From assembly GCA_937949585.1 (NCBI GenBank), contig CALEDW010000310.1, positions 1 through 9,108 of the forward strand: a stretch of DNA of 9,108 bases, in the 5' to 3' direction. The translations under genes and the position numbers were made by a program. Shown in pieces: positions 5,925 through 9,108 of this stretch (position 1 is its first letter; each line of letters starts with the position of its first letter). Origin of the DNA: an uncultured Acidimicrobiia bacterium (GTDB taxonomy: Bacteria > Actinomycetota > Acidimicrobiia > IMCC26256 > CALEDW01). The notes beneath the pieces are model-generated. The model was given only the letters and a program-made list of their open reading frames with translations. It was not told the DNA's origin and searched no databases.

Positions 5925-5936
5925 GGGCCGAGTCAA
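5905..5936 (-). promoter_or_regulatory. Leftward promoter with elongated spacer (MerR-type layout)
   Basis: On the minus strand, TTGACT (5936-5931) and TATTCA (5910-5905) are separated by 20 nt. Genes activated by MerR proteins typically have 19-20 nt spacers, too long for unaided polymerase, with a dyad in the spacer. The ACTCT-C-AGAGT dyad is present, though displaced towards the -10 rather than centred. It would drive the 53-aa ORF. Confidence 0.5.
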
Positions 5937-5951
5937 GTCGGGAGCGGGGCG

Positions 5952-6656
5952 GTGGGTGAGCACTGGAGCATCGACGAGCTGGCGCAGCGCAGCGGCTGCT
6001 CGGTCGACACCATCCGCTTCTACCAGCGAGAGGGGCTCCTGCCGCCGCCGGAACGGGCCGGGCGCCGCCGCCTCTACGGCCCCGATCACGCCGAGCGGCT
6101 CGAGCGCATCCGCCGGCTTCGCCGGCGGCGCTTCTCACTGGCGGCGATCCGGGCCCTGCTCGACCCCGACCGCCCGGCCGGGGTCCTCGAAGGGATCTTC
6201 TCCGGCGAGCGCGGGCTCGCCTACAGCCTCGAGGACCTCCTCGAGCGCTCCGGGCTCGAGCCCGGCCTCGCCGCCCGCCTCCGCGAAGCCGGGCTGCTGC
6301 GCAACCCGGAAGAGTTCGGCCGGGACGCCTGGGACGCCACGGACCTCGACGTGTGCCGCGCCGTCGCCCAGATCCGGGCCGCGGGCGTACCTGACGACCT
6401 GCTGGTGGCGCTCGTACGCACCTACGTGGAAGGCGTCGAGGCCATGCAGGCCCGGGTGCTGCACCTGTTCGCCACCGGGGGCGGCACGGTCGACGACCCG
6501 GACGCGCTCGCCGCCTTCCAGCAGCGGCTCGCGGCGTCGTCGGCCGTGCTGCTCCCGCTGGTGAGCGACGTCGTCACCTACGTGCACCGCCGGACGCTGC
6601 AACGCCTCACCCTGCGCGCCATCGCCCGGGACGACGCCGCGGCGCGGGGCGAGTAG
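5952..6656 (+). CDS. MerR-family transcriptional regulator with duplicated HTH-like module
   Basis: A 234-aa DNA-binding regulator. Residues about 5-72 are a classic MerR winged helix-turn-helix: WSIDELAQRSGCSVDTIRFY, then REGLLPPPERAGRRRLYG, ending FSLAAIRALLD. Residues about 91-150 (YSLEDLLERSGLEPGLAARL...REAGLL...DLDVCRAVAQIRAAGVP) echo the same pattern, suggesting an internal duplication with a degenerate second module. The rest (about 150-234) is helical and probably dimerises or senses an unknown ligand. No cysteine cluster for metal sensing is seen. GTG 5952 is preferred because GGGAG (5940-5944) lies 7 nt upstream and the MerR motif begins four codons later; in-frame GTGs at 5904 and 5919 lie within the putative operator. 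It is convergent with the amidohydrolase, 19 nt between stops. The ligand and targets are unknown. Confidence 0.9.
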   Translation: MGEHWSIDELAQRSGCSVDTIRFYQREGLLPPPERAGRRRLYGPDHAERLERIRRLRRRRFSLAAIRALLDPDRPAGVLEGIFSGERGLAYSLEDLLERSGLEPGLAARLREAGLLRNPEEFGRDAWDATDLDVCRAVAQIRAAGVPDDLLVALVRTYVEGVEAMQARVLHLFATGGGTVDDPDALAAFQQRLAASSAVLLPLVSDVVTYVHRRTLQRLTLRAIARDDAAARGE

Positions 6657-6662
6657 GCCCCG
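6645..6662. terminator. Short hairpin between convergent merR-like and amidohydrolase genes
   Basis: CGGGGC-GAGTAG-GCCCCG forms a 6-bp GC stem with a 6-nt loop that contains the regulator's TAG stop. Its place between two converging genes fits a weak terminator. There is no T-run, and chance pairing is possible in DNA this rich in GC. Confidence 0.4.
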
Positions 6663-6675
6663 TTCGGTCGGAGGC

Positions 6676-7839
6676 TCAGTCGTCGAGGCGCCAGATCCGC
6701 GCTGCGTTCCCGCCGACGATCTTCGCCCGCTCCTCGGCCGGGATGTGGCCCATGGTGTCGGTGATCACCTTGCGCGAGTACGGCCAGTCGTTGCCGTGGT
6801 GCGGGTAGTCGCTCGACCACATCATGTTGTCGACGCCCACCGCGTGGCGCAGCGCGATCCCGGAGCGGTCGGTGATGAAGCTCGCCGCGTTGTTGCGGTA
6901 CCAGTAGAACGACGGCGGTTCGCTGATCGGCAGGTCGCCCCAGCGGCGGTTGCGCCAGTAGCGGTCGTCGAGGCTCTCGATGAAGTGCGGGAGCCACCCC
7001 ACCCCGGTCTCGATCCAGCACATCCGCAACTCGGGGAACCGCTCGAACACCCCGGTGAACAGCACCTGGGTGATGCTGCCGGCACACATCGAGAACACGT
7101 GGCTCATCCCGCCGATCGCCTTGGCCCGGGCCGCCTCGCTGCTCATGTCGTACAGCACGTTGCCCCGCTTGGCCGCGGCCTTGCGGGCCGCGGCGCGCTG
7201 GCGACGGCTGATGATGTTGATGTGCACGGCCACCGGCAGGCCTTCGTCCACCGCGGCGGCCCAGAACGGGTCGTCGTCGCGGGACAGGTTGTCGCCGCCG
7301 GCCGGCCAGTTGGAGATGATCACGCCCTTGGCGCCGCGCGCCGCGGCCTTGCGGAGCGCGTCGACGGCCACGTCGATGCCCAGGGAGGGGATCTGGGCCA
7401 GCCCGATGAGCCGCCGGGGGTCGGGGGCACAGAACTCCTCGAACAGGAAGTCGTTGTAGGCGGCCACCCCGGCGAGCACGAAGTCGTCGTCGTCGTCGCC
7501 GAGGAAGTGGCTCATCGTCCGCTGCGGCGGGAACAGCACCTCGGCCCACACCCCGTCGGCGTCCATGTCGGCGAGGCGGGCCTCGCCGTCGTAGCAGCCC
7601 GGGCGGGCTTCCTCGTAGGTGACCCCGAACCAGCGGAACTGGTCCCAGGGCATCCCCGGGGTCGCCACCAGCCCGATCGGGTCCGGGTCGCCGCCCACCG
7701 CGGTGAGCCAGGCGTCACCCCCGGCGGGGTCCTTCACGAGCTTCGGGGCCTTGTCCTGCCAGCGGGACGGCAGCCAACGCTCCCAGATGTCGGGCGGTTC
7801 GAGGATGTGGCAGTCGGCGTCGATGATGCGCTCGCCCAT
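6676..7839 (-). CDS. Amidohydrolase_2-family (ACMSD-like) metal-dependent hydrolase/decarboxylase
   Basis: A 387-aa cytoplasmic TIM-barrel protein. Members of this family hydrolyse or decarboxylate ring-derived or aromatic acids using one metal ion. The N-terminus IIDADCHILEPPDIWERWLP is the diagnostic strand-1 motif, with Asp9 and His11 as likely ligands. His206 (VAVHINI), Glu277 (CWIETGVGWLPHFIESLDDR) and Asp344 (MWSSDYPHHGNDWPYS) give the expected later metal and catalytic positions, with His346/347 nearby. The length is usual for the long subgroup found beside acyl-CoA genes in actinobacteria. ATG 7839-7837 follows GGGAGGG on the minus strand, 3 nt upstream. A run of five Asp (115-119) comes from a GTC repeat at 7483-7497. 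It is transcribed away from the CoA-transferase and probably under the second palindrome. The substrate cannot be read from the sequence. Confidence 0.88.
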   Translation of the reverse strand: MGERIIDADCHILEPPDIWERWLPSRWQDKAPKLVKDPAGGDAWLTAVGGDPDPIGLVATPGMPWDQFRWFGVTYEEARPGCYDGEARLADMDADGVWAEVLFPPQRTMSHFLGDDDDDFVLAGVAAYNDFLFEEFCAPDPRRLIGLAQIPSLGIDVAVDALRKAAARGAKGVIISNWPAGGDNLSRDDDPFWAAAVDEGLPVAVHINIISRRQRAAARKAAAKRGNVLYDMSSEAARAKAIGGMSHVFSMCAGSITQVLFTGVFERFPELRMCWIETGVGWLPHFIESLDDRYWRNRRWGDLPISEPPSFYWYRNNAASFITDRSGIALRHAVGVDNMMWSSDYPHHGNDWPYSRKVITDTMGHIPAEERAKIVGGNAARIWRLDD

Positions 7840-7856
7840 GGGCCCTCCCGGGACGC

Positions 7857-9108
7857 GTGCTCGAATACCCGACGCAGCCTAATCTGACACGCACGTCAGG
7901 TACCACCGGATCCCCCACCCCCGACCCCGGGTCGGCCGAGGTTTCGGCGCCGGCGCCGTCCGTCCCCGACGAGCTGCCGGCTCCGGCGCCGCTGCTCACC
8001 GACCTGCGCATCGTCGACACCGGCGGAACCGTCACCGCGCTCGCGGCCCGGATCCTCGCCGACCTCGGCGCCGCCGTCACCTGCGTGGAGGGGCCGGGCG
8101 GCCACCCCTTGCGGGCCGATCCGGACCGCTTCGCCGCCTGGACGGCCCGGTCTCGCCTCGTCGCCGCCACCGGCGCGGACGACCCGGGCCTGCTCGGTCT
8201 CGTGCGCCGCGCCGACGCGGTGCTGCACGCCCCCGGTCGGCCCGGGGACCTGGGCCTCGACCCTCAGGTCGCACCCGATCGGGTGTGGGTGGCCGTCACC
8301 CCGTTCGGGACCGACGGGCCCCGCGCCGCCTGGCGCGCCTCGGACCTGGGGGTCATGGCCGCCAGCGGGAACCTGTACTGCACCGGCGACCCCGACCGCC
8401 CGCCGGTGCGCTGCGCCGAGCCGGTGAGCGAGGCGCACACCGGCCCGGAGGCCGCGTTCGCGCTGCTCAGCGCGCTGGCCACCGGGCGTCCGCAGCGCGT
8501 CGATGTGTCGATGCAGGAGACGGTGTGCTCGGCGAACATGGCGGCCCCGGCGCGCTTCCCGGACACCGGGTTCCGGGGCCGGCGGCGCGGGGACCGGATC
8601 GGACCGTCCCGGGAGATCTGGCGCACCGCCGACGGCTGGGTGAGCTTCGGGCTGCGGGGCGGGCCGGCCCGGGTGCCGGGGCTGCGGCTGCTGGCCGGAC
8701 TCGTCGGCACCCCGAGCTGGCGGGAGCAGGACTGGGAGCGCTGGTCCCCGGCGCGGGTCGATCCGGCGACGCTGCGCGCGATCGAGTCCGACCTCGAGGC
8801 GTTCTTCGCCGCCCGCAGCACCTCCGAGCTGTTCCGGCTCGCCGCGGATCACCGGCTCATGCTCGCCCCGATCCGGGGCCCGGCGGAGATCCTCGCGTGC
8901 ACGCAGCTCGCCGCCCGGAGGTTCTTCGCGACCGGGCCCGACGGGCGTCGCCTCCCCCCGGCCTTCGCCGGCGTCCACCTCGGCCGCCCTCCCGACTCCC
9001 CCGCCGCCGGCGCCGCGGCCGCGGTCCCGGCACGTACCCCCGGCGCCGGCGACCGGCCCGGACCGTGGCCGCCGGCCACGGCTCCCGGGGCGCAGCGACC
9101 GGCGTGGG
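7857..9108 (+). CDS. CaiB/BaiF-family CoA-transferase, first part (runs off right edge)
   Basis: An open frame of 417 codons of a class III CoA-transferase, which moves CoA between carboxylic acids in the cytoplasm. Visible motifs: LRIVDTGG...AARILADLGAAVTCVEGPGGHPLR (50-86), VWVAVTPFGTDGP (143-155), ASDLGVMAASGNLYCTGDPD (161-180), VDVSMQETV (215-223) and DGWVSFGLRGG (259-269). By eye, Glu192 (SEAHTG) occupies the place of the catalytic Asp of formyl-CoA transferase. The SFGLRGG region and the Pro/Ala-rich tail after about residue 370, still open at the edge, resemble the first half plus linker of two-half enzymes, so a second half may follow. The start is uncertain: GTG 7857 is the only ATG/GTG/TTG before residue 50, has a weak GGGA ribosome binding site, and lies upstream of the palindrome. 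Real translation may begin later at a rare codon. Confidence 0.82.
   Translation, partial: MLEYPTQPNLTRTSGTTGSPTPDPGSAEVSAPAPSVPDELPAPAPLLTDLRIVDTGGTVTALAARILADLGAAVTCVEGPGGHPLRADPDRFAAWTARSRLVAATGADDPGLLGLVRRADAVLHAPGRPGDLGLDPQVAPDRVWVAVTPFGTDGPRAAWRASDLGVMAASGNLYCTGDPDRPPVRCAEPVSEAHTGPEAAFALLSALATGRPQRVDVSMQETVCSANMAAPARFPDTGFRGRRRGDRIGPSREIWRTADGWVSFGLRGGPARVPGLRLLAGLVGTPSWREQDWERWSPARVDPATLRAIESDLEAFFAARSTSELFRLAADHRLMLAPIRGPAEILACTQLAARRFFATGPDGRRLPPAFAGVHLGRPPDSPAAGAAAAVPARTPGAGDRPGPWPPATAPGAQRPAW
7862..7889 (-). promoter_or_regulatory. Candidate promoter of the amidohydrolase
   Basis: On the minus strand TATTCG (7867-7862) could be a -10 with TGTCAG (7889-7884) 16 nt upstream as a -35. 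The -35 lies within the palindrome at 7884-7899. A start near 7855 would leave a leader of about 16 nt carrying the ribosome binding site. Confidence 0.35.
7884..7899. promoter_or_regulatory. Palindromic operator, copy 2 (CTGAC-N6-GTCAG)
   Basis: CTGACACGCACGTCAG has exactly the same arms and 6-nt spacing as the site at 576-591, again at a divergent gene pair. It lies 44 nt upstream of the amidohydrolase start. On the plus strand it falls inside the 5' end of the only open frame available for the CoA-transferase, which makes that gene's start uncertain. It probably binds the same unlinked regulator. Confidence 0.7.

Noticed and set aside
7483..7497. Five tandem GTC trinucleotides
   Set aside because: They encode five Asp in an amidohydrolase loop (residues 115-119); a short coding microsatellite without sign of separate function.
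6745..7887. Plus-strand 380-aa open frame opposite the amidohydrolase
   Set aside because: It is the complement of a gene with intact metal-binding motifs; its Val/His/Arg/Gly-rich composition resembles no family.
7896..8978. Minus-strand 360-aa open frame opposite the CoA-transferase
   Set aside because: The plus strand encodes consecutive CaiB motifs in one frame, while this frame shows none.
9063..9081. Inverted repeat with 8-bp arms and a 3-nt loop near the right edge
   Set aside because: The CoA-transferase frame is still open through it, so a terminator is unlikely. Such repeats are common by chance in GC-rich Pro/Ala linker sequence.

Overview
The window looks like chromosomal DNA of a very GC-rich actinobacterium. 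Nearly every third codon position is G or C, GTG starts are common, the ferredoxin is of the actinobacterial 3Fe-4S type, and the acyl-CoA gene families are those abundant in Acidimicrobiia and mycobacteria-like lineages. The exact taxon cannot be read from the sequence. There are no rRNA, tRNA, CRISPR, insertion-sequence or phage signals; this is a compact catabolic region. Layout, left to right: (1) A leftward pair, 1-513: a small 3Fe-4S ferredoxin and the start of an FAD-dependent ferredoxin reductase that runs off the left edge. This is the usual redox-partner pair of a cytochrome P450, but no P450 is inside the window. (2) A divergent control region, 514-633, with a 16-bp palindrome (CTGAC-N6-GTCAG) lying on candidate -35 elements in both directions. 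(3) A rightward operon, 634-5557: an ADP-forming (NDP-type) acyl-CoA synthetase, a crotonase with an atypical active site, a thiolase-superfamily protein of the SCPx/Ltp kind, and a DUF35 Zn-ribbon/OB-fold partner. A 14-bp perfect hairpin follows. (4) A small control block, 5679-6656: a 53-aa leftward ORF with a very good ribosome binding site, and a divergent MerR-family regulator. Their shared spacer carries a dyad in an elongated leftward promoter. (5) A leftward amidohydrolase_2-family (ACMSD-like TIM barrel) enzyme, 6676-7839. (6) A rightward CaiB/BaiF CoA-transferase from about 7857 that runs off the right edge and looks like the first half of a two-half enzyme. The same 16-bp palindrome recurs at 7884-7899, in front of the amidohydrolase and CoA-transferase. 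How the parts fit: the operon has the tools to put CoA on an acid (CoA-transferase, or synthetase run forwards), move or remove a double bond (crotonase), break or make a C-C bond (thiolase-like plus DUF35), and recover CoA-bond energy as ATP (synthetase run towards acid). The ferredoxin pair suggests an oxygenase step nearby, and the amidohydrolase could decarboxylate or hydrolyse a ring-derived intermediate. A branched, aromatic or steroid/terpenoid-like substrate is a reasonable guess, but it is inference. The repeated palindrome suggests that the two ends of the window belong to one regulon, whose regulator is not encoded here. Once the 53-aa ORF is accepted there is no gene-free stretch over 300 bases. 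If it is rejected, 5558-5951 would hold only the hairpin and the MerR control sites.
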